A DNA stretch of 64,000 nt from an uncultured Bacteriovoracaceae bacterium (GTDB taxonomy: Bacteria > Bdellovibrionota > Bacteriovoracia > Bacteriovoracales > Bacteriovoracaceae). The notes beneath the pieces were generated by a model. It saw only the letters and a list, made by a program, of their open reading frames with translations. It had not been told where the DNA came from and searched no databases. Every line of letters begins with the position of its first letter. Position 1 is the first letter of the stretch. The stretch is from positions 1-64,000 of the forward strand of contig CATLOT010000003.1 of the NCBI GenBank assembly GCA_950054155.1, in the 5' to 3' direction. Position numbers and translations under genes: made by a program. Positions 25,001-34,722 of this stretch are shown piece by piece.

Positions 25001-26691
25001 AGAAGCTTTAAATACTCTCTGAGTGCTCGCTTTTCATCTTCACTCATGCGGGGGTTCCCGTCACGATCATAGAACATTTGAGTGTGACCTGTATTTCGCA
25101 GACCTGGTTTCCTCGTATCAAAGAGGGCGTCTCTTTCTTTATGCCATTCTTTAGGAATATTCTCACCAACGGGGTAGCCTAGACACTCACGATCGTAGTC
25201 ACTCGCTTTTTGACTTGGCCCCTGAATGAAAACTTTAGGCCTATCCTCTTCTCGCATCATAAGAGCGCAGAGATTGGGAATAGAGTTATTATGCATATAG
25301 GGATAGCGAAGAAAAACACCTTCAAGTGGAGGTGGGACATAGCCCTCCTGGGGAACCACAACCGTTTTCATCCATTTTGAGATTTGAAGTTTATTAAGCC
25401 CCCCACTAAAAGTTTTCGTGGCCATCCAGCGCTGAGGATCTGTCCCTACATTCTTCACCGGGGTTTTCTCATGATAAAAAACACGTGCCGTCTGAGTTTG
25501 AACCCTTAAGGGCTCAAGTTCTGCCATAGGATAACTCCACCTCTTTTCATAACGGCCATGACACTTTTTACAAGACTCATTAAAAACGATCTCTCCTCTC
25601 TTTGCTAACTCTATATCAACGCTACTTTCAGGAAAGAAATCGAGCCAATGGGGTGCCTTCGTTGCAAACGCTGCTGCCGTAAGCTTTTCAATCGCCTCAT
25701 CATTTTCTTGCATCCATTTTTCAAGCTCCTTGAGATCCGTTCCACGACCGATTTCATTCCAAAGAAAGTTCGTAAGAATCGGATTTCCTGCGACGATTGA
25801 GCCGTCACTAAGCCAACGGGTCTTGTATTTAAGATTCCACCAGGGCATGGGCTTACTATCGGCAACAAAAGTTTCAAGCTTGTGGCGTGGCCGCCTCCCA
25901 ATGGAGCGACTCCATTTCTTACTCGCATAAGCATCATCGCCACGCTTATGAAGACTCAAGGCCACATGGGGCAGACTTGTATCAAGCCCTAGAACCTGAG
26001 GCGAAACTGATCCGACCCACTTAAGATTGTCTTTTGTTCTTTTAAACATGGCCTTCTCTTCGTAACTAGCTTTAGTGGCCAGACGAAAGAAGCCTGAAGG
26101 AATCATTGGAATATATTTCTTTGCCATCACAAAGAACTCATTGGCCCGTGGTCTCTTATTTGTGAGACCCATAACGGTCTGCCCTAAGAAAGTACCTGAG
26201 TGACAGGTGGCACAGCTAAAAGTAAGGCCTGTGCTGTTGGGACTATGAGGAGTTCTCAAAAGAGAGGCACCCATGCGGTAATCTGGTTTTTGTCCACGCG
26301 TCGGATAGGGAATTTGAAAGACACCACTTACTTGAGAATTTTCTGGATAGAGGTTCAGTCCTAACCATCCATACATTCCATCCATGTCAGTGTAGCCAAG
26401 CTGAGATTCTGCGACCCTTTCAATAAAGCGCCTTAGAGGATTATTCTTCTCCTCTTCAAGAAAGAACTTTAAAGGCTCGTAAGGAACAAGAAGCCCGGTA
26501 ACATCGACTGGCCATTTAAGTGCATGAATATAGCCCTCACTCTTCACGCGAGGAAGGTCCTCTCCAAATCCGTAGATATCTTCTCTTGTTTCTCCCAGAG
26601 GAACAGAAGCATTCTCACTCCAGTCGGGTTTGCCAAAAGAGAGAGCTGAAATCAAAGACAAGCTAAGAAGAAGAGCAGATTTAAGACCCAT
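24997..26691 (-). CDS. Di-heme c-type cytochrome, peroxidase/Rox-like
   Basis: 564 residues from ATG 26691 (GGAG seven bases upstream; a TTG at 26703 is the longer option). Signal peptide ends near ALSFG. Two heme-binding motifs are visible: CATCH (about residue 160) and CKKCH (about residue 375), each followed later by possible distal ligands. Size and arrangement resemble the di-heme cytochrome c peroxidase/MauG and rubber-oxygenase (RoxA) superfamily, acting in the periplasm on peroxide or an organic substrate. Which substrate cannot be told. First gene of a two-gene operon. Confidence 0.72.
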   Translation of the reverse strand: MGLKSALLLSLSLISALSFGKPDWSENASVPLGETREDIYGFGEDLPRVKSEGYIHALKWPVDVTGLLVPYEPLKFFLEEEKNNPLRRFIERVAESQLGYTDMDGMYGWLGLNLYPENSQVSGVFQIPYPTRGQKPDYRMGASLLRTPHSPNSTGLTFSCATCHSGTFLGQTVMGLTNKRPRANEFFVMAKKYIPMIPSGFFRLATKASYEEKAMFKRTKDNLKWVGSVSPQVLGLDTSLPHVALSLHKRGDDAYASKKWSRSIGRRPRHKLETFVADSKPMPWWNLKYKTRWLSDGSIVAGNPILTNFLWNEIGRGTDLKELEKWMQENDEAIEKLTAAAFATKAPHWLDFFPESSVDIELAKRGEIVFNESCKKCHGRYEKRWSYPMAELEPLRVQTQTARVFYHEKTPVKNVGTDPQRWMATKTFSGGLNKLQISKWMKTVVVPQEGYVPPPLEGVFLRYPYMHNNSIPNLCALMMREEDRPKVFIQGPSQKASDYDRECLGYPVGENIPKEWHKERDALFDTRKPGLRNTGHTQMFYDRDGNPRMSEDEKRALREYLKLL

Positions 26692-26833
26692 AAAATTCTC
26701 CAAAATTCATTTCCTTTAGGATTTCATAAGCTCCACCCTTTGTCAGCGCCACCTAAAGTTTAAACACAGTGAAATTCGTGACTAAGAAGAAGACAAAACA
26801 AAGCTATAAATACCTGTAATCACATGAAAGAAG

Positions 26834-26849
26834 TGGCACTTCTCTTGCT
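26834..26849 (+). promoter_or_regulatory. Consensus sigma-54 promoter
   Basis: TGGCAC-TTCTC-TTGCT matches the sigma-54 consensus at every conserved position, with 10 bases between GG and GC. The expected start of transcription is about 26860, and a GGGAG ribosome site and ATG at 26884 follow. The strongest such site in the window. Confidence 0.8.
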
Positions 26850-26883
26850 CTCTTAAGGCATACACACAATGAGGGAGACTCCA

Positions 26884-27297
26884 ATGAAAGTTATAATTCT
26901 TACTCTTATGATGGGCCTAACATTTTCTTGCACTCAACACCGCACACTTAGAGGTCCAGCAAGCGTTGATATCAACTACCTCTCTGATGATCTTATCGAG
27001 ACAACTCAAAATATTAAGACACTAGTCAAGGCCGATAATCTGCCCATTAGTGCCTGCCATAATGAATTACGAAATACCTTCTTAGCCCTTAAAGATCTTC
27101 CTCGCGATCATTTTTCACAGGCTTACTCTCAATCCGATCGTCAAAGAATTCTCTCTGACCTCAAAGAGATTAAGGTTGGTCTTAAAGGACAGGCTTTAAA
27201 ATGGAAAGAACACAAAGTTCTTGATGAGAGATGTGTGAAGGCCACAGAATTTGCCCTTAAGACAACCCATGACCTTCATCAAAGTTTAAAGAGCTAG
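26884..27297 (+). CDS. Small lipoprotein under sigma-54 control
   Basis: 137 residues from ATG 26884 (GGGAG upstream). Signal II sequence with lipobox LTFSC at residues 12-16. The mature part is helical with two further cysteines and no known family. Convergent with gltX and overlapping its 3' end by 12 bases; an AAGAGC/GCTCTT hairpin lies at the junction (27287-27304). A consensus sigma-54 promoter suggests it is switched on by an NtrC-type activator. Confidence 0.7.
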   Translation: MKVIILTLMMGLTFSCTQHRTLRGPASVDINYLSDDLIETTQNIKTLVKADNLPISACHNELRNTFLALKDLPRDHFSQAYSQSDRQRILSDLKEIKVGLKGQALKWKEHKVLDERCVKATEFALKTTHDLHQSLKS

Positions 27298-28725
27298 TCG
27301 GCTCTTCATCACGGCCATTGGAGTGAGGGGGATCACAACTTTAAGATCCGGTCCCTCGGCCATGCCTGTAAGAGCAAGTCTTAAACCTTTAAAGAGAAAC
27401 TTCCCTTTAATTTTAAGTTCCTTCTTACAGTGATTTGTCATTTCATTGAAGGCTTCTACCGAAACAAACTCAGCTCCTTCATCGGCAAGTCTCTTCACTT
27501 CAGACGTCACATATTCTTTGATCTGAGGAGTTGTCTCCCAACTTGCCACTTCCTTACTCTCTTCACTTTCACTAGGAGTTGTACTGAAGAGAACGTCAAG
27601 ATGCTCGGGAAGCTCCTGAGGTGTATTGATTTTTTCTTTAAAGAACTCAAGACAAGTTTCTTGCCATTGCTCACTTTGAGAATGGAAGGGATGATTTTCA
27701 CTTAGAGTTGGCTTTAGGTAAGAGACAAGGTCCTTAGTTGAAAGGCGTCTCATATGCTCACCATTAAAGTGCTTAAGTTTTTCGATATCATAGAGTGCAG
27801 GACTCTTACTAAAGCGCGTGAGGTCAAAGAGAGAAACAATTTCATCAAGGTCCCAAATATCTTTCTCTTCGGGATGAGACCATCCAAGAAGGCACAAGTA
27901 ATTCATAAGGGCCTGGGGAAGAAAGTGTTGGTCTTTATACTGAACAACGGAAGTCGCTCCATGGCGCTTAGAGAGCTTTTGACGATCTTCACCCACGAGA
28001 AGTGAGCAATGGGCAAACTCTGGTGCTTTCGCTCCAAAGGCTTCATAAATCAGAAGCTGGCGCACAGTATTGTTAAGATGCTCCTCGGCTCTCATGACAT
28101 GAGTCATCTCCATTTTCCAATCATCGATCACACAACAAAAGTTATAAACGGGCATGCCATTTGAGCGCATGATCACAAAGTCACCAACCATGTCCTCAGG
28201 AAAAGTTACTTCTCCTCTGACAAGGTCCGTGAAAGTCACTTTCTTATTGGGATTCTTAAAACGAATGACATGAGTTTCACCGGCGGCCACACGCTTTTGC
28301 GCCTCAGCCGGATCGAGATCGCGATACTTATCATGATAGATGTGAGGGGCTTTATTTTCACTCTTTGCTTTTTCCGTCAGCTCTTCAAGCTCATCGTTTG
28401 TAAGAAAGCATGGATAGGCCTTCCCTTCGCTCACAAGCTGCTCAGCAAGTCCTTTATAAATTTCTGTTCTTTCGCTTTGGCGATAAGGACCAAAGTCGCC
28501 CCCTTTACCCGGGCCTTCATGCCACTCTAGTCCACACCACTTTAGGTCTTCAACCATGGCCTCTTCATATTCACGCTTTGAGCGCTCAAGGTCAGTATCC
28601 TCGATTCTGAGAATGAAAGATCCTCCATTGGCCTTAGCAAAGAGATGACAATAAAGGGCAGTTCTAGCGCCTCCAATATGGAGTAAACCAGTCGGACTTG
28701 GGGCAAAACGGACGCGAACACTCAT
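27286..28725 (-). CDS. gltX: Glutamyl-tRNA synthetase
   Basis: 479 residues, normal length. Class I signature PSPTGLLHIGGARTALY (HIGH-type motif HIGG) near residue 10 and KLSKRHGA (KMSKS-type) near 250. The C-terminal helical anticodon-binding region is present. Charges tRNA-Glu (and perhaps tRNA-Gln). A shorter paralogue for queuosine modification is found at 33897-34718. Confidence 0.95.
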   Translation of the reverse strand: MSVRVRFAPSPTGLLHIGGARTALYCHLFAKANGGSFILRIEDTDLERSKREYEEAMVEDLKWCGLEWHEGPGKGGDFGPYRQSERTEIYKGLAEQLVSEGKAYPCFLTNDELEELTEKAKSENKAPHIYHDKYRDLDPAEAQKRVAAGETHVIRFKNPNKKVTFTDLVRGEVTFPEDMVGDFVIMRSNGMPVYNFCCVIDDWKMEMTHVMRAEEHLNNTVRQLLIYEAFGAKAPEFAHCSLLVGEDRQKLSKRHGATSVVQYKDQHFLPQALMNYLCLLGWSHPEEKDIWDLDEIVSLFDLTRFSKSPALYDIEKLKHFNGEHMRRLSTKDLVSYLKPTLSENHPFHSQSEQWQETCLEFFKEKINTPQELPEHLDVLFSTTPSESEESKEVASWETTPQIKEYVTSEVKRLADEGAEFVSVEAFNEMTNHCKKELKIKGKFLFKGLRLALTGMAEGPDLKVVIPLTPMAVMKSRLAL

Positions 28726-28806
28726 AAATAGACCTCAAAATAAAGAAATTAGTGATTTTAGGACATTATTAATACACAAATTGGTGGAATCTGTCGAAGA
28801 GAGATC

Positions 28807-29907
28807 ATGATTAAAGTTCTCTACTATCTAAGACTTAACGCAGCTCTCATTCTTGGACTCTTCCTCGCCCTGCCCTTTCTCAATGAGAATCCAACCCACA
28901 GACTGCCTGCAAGTGAAGCCCCCTCAGGATCGTGCTTTCACATTATGCGAGAAAGTCTTGAGCGCCATGGTAGCTTTACCCCAAGGGGTCCAGCGATCAA
29001 GGAGAGAATCCCAAACTTTGAAGTCAAAATTCAGAATATTGAATCGAGGATTATCACCCCAAAAGACTTTGCCCGCACATTTAAAAGAGAGAAAGGACGC
29101 TGGCCATTGATTAAAGAGATGGTCGACTTTTTTGAAAGTGGTCACGAGGCTCTAATGAGAGAAATTCAAGCTCTTGAAGAAGGCGCTGGGGATGATCGCG
29201 AGCTCTCGTATTATGTTAATGAGACCTTAAATGCCCTTGAAATGAGTGAGAAGGAACAACAGAATATCATCACTTTTAAAGCAGAAAATCCCCAACTCCT
29301 CGAGACAACTTATGACATCAATGATGGTGAAATGGTTCAAAAAATGGAATGGCTTTGGAAAAATCCCTTTGGGGATTATGGTGAACTTCTCGTCGCCTTA
29401 AAAACACCAGGAGTTGAAGTGCAAAATCTTCATCTTCGCATTCTTCCTAACCAGACGATCTCTGACAATTCGAGGCGCCATAAAGAGATTGTAGCGCGGG
29501 CCCTCGATATTAAATTTCAAGAACTCGAAGGATTACCCCCAGCTGAAGTGGCGGCCTATAAAAATCGTTACCCCATCGTCTTTACAGAAGCGAGAGCGCA
29601 AAGTCTTGAGGATGTTCGCCATTGGATTGAAAGTAAGGAAGTGGATTTAGTGGTCAATGTTGAAGGCCGTGGTCACTACTTTGTTGAAGTCAAAAACTAC
29701 AATCGTGAAGTTGACCGCTCCAAGATTGAGAGCGGTTATCGCAATAAGAAATCAATCCTTGAACAGCAAAAGGAGATGGTGGAGATCATTCATTTTCTAG
29801 GTCTTGAGCGCAAGTACATCCCGGCCATACACTTTGTAAAAGGAGTAAATGCCGAGGCGAAAGAGGTGCTTGAGCAAAATGGAGTGCTGGTTATTGAGGA
29901 TATTTAA
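28807..29907 (+). CDS. Membrane-associated PD-(D/E)XK-like protein
   Basis: 366 residues with an N-terminal hydrophobic segment (about residues 10-23), a helical middle, and a C-terminal domain with VDLVVNVEGRG followed by HYFVEVKNYNRE. The D...E-x-K pattern matches the nuclease core of the PD-(D/E)XK superfamily. It may be an exported or membrane-tethered nuclease, though the family also has non-nuclease members. It directly abuts, tail to tail, the aldehyde dehydrogenase gene. I do not recognise a named family. Confidence 0.55.
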   Translation: MIKVLYYLRLNAALILGLFLALPFLNENPTHRLPASEAPSGSCFHIMRESLERHGSFTPRGPAIKERIPNFEVKIQNIESRIITPKDFARTFKREKGRWPLIKEMVDFFESGHEALMREIQALEEGAGDDRELSYYVNETLNALEMSEKEQQNIITFKAENPQLLETTYDINDGEMVQKMEWLWKNPFGDYGELLVALKTPGVEVQNLHLRILPNQTISDNSRRHKEIVARALDIKFQELEGLPPAEVAAYKNRYPIVFTEARAQSLEDVRHWIESKEVDLVVNVEGRGHYFVEVKNYNREVDRSKIESGYRNKKSILEQQKEMVEIIHFLGLERKYIPAIHFVKGVNAEAKEVLEQNGVLVIEDI

Positions 29908-31308
29908 TCAAAAGACCAAAAGGCGCTCTTCTGTCATTTCTCTCATACTGTAGAGAAGTCCCTCGCGACCAAGACCTGAATCTTTTACTCCCCCATAGGG
30001 CATCGGATCAAGACGAAAGCCTGGCACGCCATTCATGATCACTCCTCCCACCTCAAGTTCATCGTGGGCCAATTTCATATGATCGATATTTTGGGTGTAA
30101 ACACCTGCTTGTAAACCAAAGCGAGAGTCATTGATCTTTTCAATTCCCTCTTCAATAGAGTTTACGGACTCAATGAGGGCAACGGGTGCGAAGGCCTCTT
30201 CATCGACAATCTTCATTCCTCTCTTCGTCTTGGTTAGAAGGGTTGCTTCATAGAGATTCGCTTTCGCTTCATGGATCTTTCCTCCACAGAGGATCTCAGC
30301 TCCCTCACTCACGGCCTCTTCCACCCAAGATGAAATACGCTCAAGGTGCTCATCGGCAATTAAGGGACCCACAATCACTTCAGAGTCACTAGGGTCTCCA
30401 GATTTAAGTGTGGCTATTTCTTTGATTAACGCCTTCTCTAACAGAGAGCGAACGTCCTGGTGAACAAAGATTCTCTGGGTGCTAATACATATCTGGCCAC
30501 TGTAGAGATAAGCCCCTTGGCAAATCTCTTTGGCTATTTTTTGAGCTTCCTTTTCACCAGTGAGGGAACTCTTATCCACATAGACGGCTGCATTTCCGCC
30601 CAGCTCTAAGAGAACTTTCTTTTTCCCAGCTCTTTCTTTAAGCATCCAGCCAATCTTGGGGGAGCCGGTAAAGCTTAACATCTTTATTCTTTCCTCTTTT
30701 ACAAGCTCATTACTAAGGTCTGTATCACAGCAGATGACTTGAAAGAGTCCCTCAGGTACACCACACTCCTTTACGAGTTCCTCAAAAGCGAGGAGGGCTA
30801 GTGGCGTGTAGTGGGAAGGTTTAATCAGAATGGCGTTACCCGTGGCTAGAGCAGGCACTATTTTATGAAGAGCGAGATTGAGGGGAAAGTTAAAGGGAGA
30901 TATTCCTAAAATAACCCCCACTGGATAGCGCCCAGTGATGGCCTTCTTTCCTTTGCCCTTACCATAATCAAAGGGAACGACTTCTCCACAAAAGCGAAGA
31001 GCTTCACTGGCGCCCCACTTAATCGTCGCAAGAGAGCGATCAAGCTCCGCTTCAGCATAAGAGCGAGGCTTTCCCGCTTCTTTAATAATGAGGTCGACGA
31101 ATCTTTCTTTTTCTTGGGATAATTTTTGATGGATTTTTTCAAGCCACTCACTTCTCTCTTCGGCACTTGTCTTCTTATATTCGTCAAAGGACTGGAGGGA
31201 TTTTTTGAGGGCGCTTTCAACTTGGTCTGCGTTTAGGAGTTCAACTTTTTGAATAACTTCTTGGTTGTATTTATCAAGGACGTTCCAAAAATTCTTCTCT
31301 GTGCTCAT
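29908..31308 (-). CDS. NAD(P)-dependent aldehyde dehydrogenase
   Basis: 466 residues of the ALDH superfamily. GISPFNFPLNL (cofactor region), LLELGGNAA with the general-base Glu, and YSGQICIST with the catalytic Cys are all present. It oxidises an aldehyde to the acid; the non-phosphorylating glyceraldehyde-3-phosphate or succinate-semialdehyde groups are nearest in general pattern, but the substrate is not clear. AAGGAG precedes the ATG. Confidence 0.88.
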   Translation of the reverse strand: MSTEKNFWNVLDKYNQEVIQKVELLNADQVESALKKSLQSFDEYKKTSAEERSEWLEKIHQKLSQEKERFVDLIIKEAGKPRSYAEAELDRSLATIKWGASEALRFCGEVVPFDYGKGKGKKAITGRYPVGVILGISPFNFPLNLALHKIVPALATGNAILIKPSHYTPLALLAFEELVKECGVPEGLFQVICCDTDLSNELVKEERIKMLSFTGSPKIGWMLKERAGKKKVLLELGGNAAVYVDKSSLTGEKEAQKIAKEICQGAYLYSGQICISTQRIFVHQDVRSLLEKALIKEIATLKSGDPSDSEVIVGPLIADEHLERISSWVEEAVSEGAEILCGGKIHEAKANLYEATLLTKTKRGMKIVDEEAFAPVALIESVNSIEEGIEKINDSRFGLQAGVYTQNIDHMKLAHDELEVGGVIMNGVPGFRLDPMPYGGVKDSGLGREGLLYSMREMTEERLLVF

Positions 31309-31356
31309 TGTTTCTCCTTATACGTTGATAAGGAGAGGGTCTCAATTCAAATTGCT

Positions 31357-31611
31357 CTAGTCAAAGAGACCCATGCCACCATCGGAAGAACTTTTACTAG
31401 ACACGAGGGTTTGGGCGAATTGAATATTCTGCGCCAGAAACCTCGTCTCACCACTTCTAAAGAGATGGATATCACAAAGCCGACAAAGCTTTACGGAAGC
31501 CACTCGCCCTACAAAAACTTTGTAAAGTCTGGCCGGAACCATTTTTGACTGGGGGCCGCAGCGATAGCTAGCATCTCTCCCCTCAGCACTACAACAATCA
31601 CACATAAACAA
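31357..31611 (-). CDS. Small Cys-rich, zinc-ribbon-like protein
   Basis: 84 residues, starting MFMCDCCSAEG, with further cysteines in RCG and KLCRLCDIH, forming two CxxC-like knuckles that could bind one zinc. A GAGG lies about 7 bases before the ATG. No named family. It lies upstream of, and in the same direction as, the aldehyde dehydrogenase. Confidence 0.55.
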   Translation of the reverse strand: MFMCDCCSAEGRDASYRCGPQSKMVPARLYKVFVGRVASVKLCRLCDIHLFRSGETRFLAQNIQFAQTLVSSKSSSDGGMGLFD

Positions 31612-31916
31612 ACCTCATTCGTATTTATTTACCTAAGCACTTATCGTACCTTTTTGATCTGACTTTAGTTTAAAAGACGACCGTTTTTAAATATATAATG
31701 TTTTCTTCACATTTCACCAAAGCCTTTAATTTCAATAACTTAGACTTGTCATTTCCTGACCTCAGTCACCTTTTTTAAACGGCCTCCTCCATAAGCACTA
31801 TGGGATGACAGCAAAAGATGGCAACGCTCTTTATAGACCGTGGTGTCTAGTCGACTTCTGTGGAGTTTACTAGAATCGTTGCCAAATATCCCAAACCCAC
31901 AAAATCCGGAGATCGC
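31612..31916. other. Divergent intergenic region upstream of transketolase
   Basis: About 300 bases between the zinc-ribbon-like gene and transketolase. AT-rich in its left half. I see no convincing promoter boxes, repeats or small genes apart from the GGAG of transketolase. Confidence 0.4.
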
Positions 31917-33908
31917 ATGACCTCAAAAGCCCTGAACATTCCCAATAAGCTCGCACCAAACCCCTCTCAAACCCCAAAGTACGCCTGCACCGTTAAAGCA
32001 AAGAATGGTGAAGAAGTTACTCTCGCAGATCCCAAGGCCACAAGAGCTTTGGTTGCTTTGATGAATCAACATGCCGTTATTGGCGGTGCTGCTGCTCACT
32101 GGGGTGGACCAGCGGCCTTTGCTGAAATCATGGCCGCAGCTCACGGCCTCATGTTCCAGGCTAAAACGTGGCATGAGAGTTTTCACTTCATCAATGATGC
32201 TGGTCATACGGAAAATGGTGTCTATGCCCTTCGCGCACTTTACGGATTTGATAATCTTAATTTCAACGCCCTTAAAGGCTTTAGATCAATTGAAAGTAAA
32301 CTCACTGGTCATGGGGAAGCCCATCTTAATCCCGAGGGAGTTTTTATTTCTAATGGTCCTCTTGGATCAGGCCTACCTCAAGCCCAAGGCCTAGCTTTCG
32401 CTGATAAGGTTCTTGGAAACAATCGCGTCACTCTCTGCGCCCTTTCTGACGGCGGCGCCATGGAGGGGGAAGCCCGTGAGGCCATGGCCGCTATTTCTGG
32501 TCTTGCTCACAAGGGTAAAATGAATCCCTTCGTTCTTTTAATCTCAGATAACAATACCAAACTATCAGGACGAATTGGTGATGACGCTTTTTCCATGGGC
32601 CCAACTTTTGAAGCACTTGAGACTTTAGGATGGGATCTTGTCACGATTGAAAACGGTCATGATCTAGAGAAAGTTTACCAGGCCATTGAAACGGCTGTGG
32701 ATCAGGCGAAGTCTAATCCTAAAAAGCCCATAGCCCTGCGTTTTAAGACAATCAAAGGGTATGGAGTAAAATCGACAGAAGAGAGCGCTTCTGGTGGTCA
32801 TGGCTACCCTCTTAAGCCCTTTGACGCCAATCTCGTCTCTTTTCTTAATGAGATTTATGATGGAGAAGCCCCCAGAGAATTCACCGATTGGGCCCAAAGT
32901 ATTCTCGCGACAAAACCCGAGGCTTCAGCAAAGAAAGAAAGTGCTATCACTGTCGAAAAGGTTCAACCAGGTCTTGCGAGAGCGTGTGAGCGTGCCATGG
33001 AAGAGGGCCTTCCTCTCTTCAGCGTTGCGAGTGACCTTCAAGGCTCAACTGGGATCGCTCCTTTTCACAAAAAATATCCTCAAAATTCTCTCGACCTTGG
33101 TGTTGCCGAGGCCAATATGATTTCAACGGCTGTTGGACTAGCAAAGTCCGGCTTCATTCCCTTGGTCGACACCTTTGCTCAGTTTGGAATTACCAAGGGG
33201 AACCTTCCTCTCATTATGGCCAACCTTTCACAAGGTCCCGTCATTTGCCTCTTTAGCCATACAGGTTTTCAAGATGCCGCTGATGGTGCTTCTCACCAGG
33301 CGACGACTTACTTTAGTGCTGTGAGCTCTATCCCTCATACAACAGTTGTCAGCTGTTCTTGTTCAAAAGAAGCCGAGGAATATCTTTACAGTGCTCTTCA
33401 TGAGTATAAGACCATGACTGAAGCAGGTAAGACCCCTAATAGCTACGTCTTCTTTTACGGACGTGAGAACTTTCCTCACTACTTCAATGAAAGTGAAAAA
33501 TATGAGTGGAAGAAGGCTCAAGTTCTTAAAGAGGGATCAGCTGCAACGATAGTAGCCACCGGCCCAATGGTCGCGAAGGCCCTCAAGGCAAGTGAAGCCC
33601 TAAAAGAGCAAGGAATCGATGTCACTGTTATTAATAATGCTTTTGTGAATGAGCCCGACACTCAAACGATTGCCCAAGCACTCGCTAAAACAAGTGGTCG
33701 CCTCATCACCATTGAAGATCATCAAGTCAAAGCAGGAATGGGTGCAATGCTTGCTCATGAACTTGCCCAAAGTGGCGCTGACTTTAAAATGGTGAGCCTT
33801 GGTAATAAAGGCGAATTTGGTCAAAGTGCCTATAAAGCAGATCAGCTGTATGCTAAGCATGCTATGGACGATGCGGCCCTTATTGATGCCGTAAAATCAT
33901 TTCTTTAA
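31917..33908 (+). CDS. tkt: Transketolase
   Basis: 663 residues from ATG 31917 (CGGAG just upstream); the frame could extend to 31860. Thiamine-diphosphate site: SDGGAMEGE with DNN (residues about 180-215). SNGPLGSGLPQAQG and, in the pyrimidine domain, DLGVAEANM with the catalytic Glu and DGASHQATTYF are clear. Transfers two-carbon units in the pentose-phosphate pathway. The GDG of the usual TPP motif reads SDG here, a mild variation. It overlaps the convergent gluQ gene by 12 bases. Confidence 0.9.
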   Translation: MTSKALNIPNKLAPNPSQTPKYACTVKAKNGEEVTLADPKATRALVALMNQHAVIGGAAAHWGGPAAFAEIMAAAHGLMFQAKTWHESFHFINDAGHTENGVYALRALYGFDNLNFNALKGFRSIESKLTGHGEAHLNPEGVFISNGPLGSGLPQAQGLAFADKVLGNNRVTLCALSDGGAMEGEAREAMAAISGLAHKGKMNPFVLLISDNNTKLSGRIGDDAFSMGPTFEALETLGWDLVTIENGHDLEKVYQAIETAVDQAKSNPKKPIALRFKTIKGYGVKSTEESASGGHGYPLKPFDANLVSFLNEIYDGEAPREFTDWAQSILATKPEASAKKESAITVEKVQPGLARACERAMEEGLPLFSVASDLQGSTGIAPFHKKYPQNSLDLGVAEANMISTAVGLAKSGFIPLVDTFAQFGITKGNLPLIMANLSQGPVICLFSHTGFQDAADGASHQATTYFSAVSSIPHTTVVSCSCSKEAEEYLYSALHEYKTMTEAGKTPNSYVFFYGRENFPHYFNESEKYEWKKAQVLKEGSAATIVATGPMVAKALKASEALKEQGIDVTVINNAFVNEPDTQTIAQALAKTSGRLITIEDHQVKAGMGAMLAHELAQSGADFKMVSLGNKGEFGQSAYKADQLYAKHAMDDAALIDAVKSFL

Positions 33909-34718
33909 AAATAAGTCATGCTTCGGAGCTTTTAGATTAAGAAGCTCCGAAGCACTCCTTACCTCTTCTCCTACAAACGCAGAAATCACCTTTCCATAAA
34001 AGTCTTCGCTTCTTTTAAATTCACTTCGAATAGAATGACTCTTTTGAGTTTTACTCAATTTCTTTCCTTCAAGTTTAATAAGGTCGTGATGAAAAAAGTG
34101 CTCTGGTCTCTTTGCTCCTATCCTCTTTGCTAAGTACTGTTGAAACTCAGTGGAGGAAATGAGGTCAGCACCCCTGACAAGATGAGTGATTTGATCATCT
34201 CGATCTTCGATAAGGGATACCCACTGATAAGAAGGCAGATCATCTCGCCTCCAGAGAATGCAGTCTCTAAAGTTAGCATCTCTAAATTTCTCTTCACCCG
34301 TATGAAGGCGCCAAGAACCGTCACCCGCCTTAAAATCGCTCGCCTTTTTCCGACAGCTCACAGGATGGATTCCCCCATTTTTTTTAAGGTCTTGGCGTGA
34401 GCAAAAACAACCAAACAAAGGGAGGTTTTCTTTGCAAAGCTCACTAAAGTAGTAATCCTTCTTCAGAGTTTGTGAGTAATTCTTTTTAAAATCCTCAACG
34501 CCCGTCGCCCCAAAATCCCAGTCCAATTCTAGCCACTCTAAGGTTCTAAAAATGTCTTCGATATACGTTGCTCGTGACCGGGTTTCATCATGGTCATCTA
34601 TACGAAGCCCTACTTCTCCTTGGCGAAGCCGAGCTTGCCACCATGTGAGGACAAAATTGAGAGCATTCCCTTGATGCAAATAACCAGAAGGTGTTGGCGC
34701 TATTCGAAAGCGGCTCAC
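33897..34718 (-). CDS. gluQ: Glutamyl-queuosine tRNA(Asp) synthetase
   Basis: 273 residues, equivalent to the catalytic half of GltX without the anticodon-binding domain, as in GluQ-RS (YadB). RIAPTPSGYLHQGNA contains the HIGH-type motif, and KLEGKKLSKTQ the KMSKS-type loop; zinc-ligand-like CFCSRQDL is present. It attaches glutamate to queuosine of tRNA-Asp. The last ~20 codons form a strong terminator-like hairpin. Confidence 0.88.
   Translation of the reverse strand: MSRFRIAPTPSGYLHQGNALNFVLTWWQARLRQGEVGLRIDDHDETRSRATYIEDIFRTLEWLELDWDFGATGVEDFKKNYSQTLKKDYYFSELCKENLPLFGCFCSRQDLKKNGGIHPVSCRKKASDFKAGDGSWRLHTGEEKFRDANFRDCILWRRDDLPSYQWVSLIEDRDDQITHLVRGADLISSTEFQQYLAKRIGAKRPEHFFHHDLIKLEGKKLSKTQKSHSIRSEFKRSEDFYGKVISAFVGEEVRSASELLNLKAPKHDLFLKK
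33919..33954. terminator. Strong hairpin inside the end of gluQ
   Basis: TGCTTCGGAGCTT (33919-33931) pairs perfectly with AAGCTCCGAAGCA (33942-33954), a 13-bp stem with a 10-base loop. It lies within the last ~20 codons of gluQ and just past the transketolase stop. On the minus strand it is followed by TTATTTTT, so it can terminate gluQ within its own coding sequence end and may also act on the tkt transcript. Confidence 0.7.
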
Positions 34719-34722
34719 TTTC

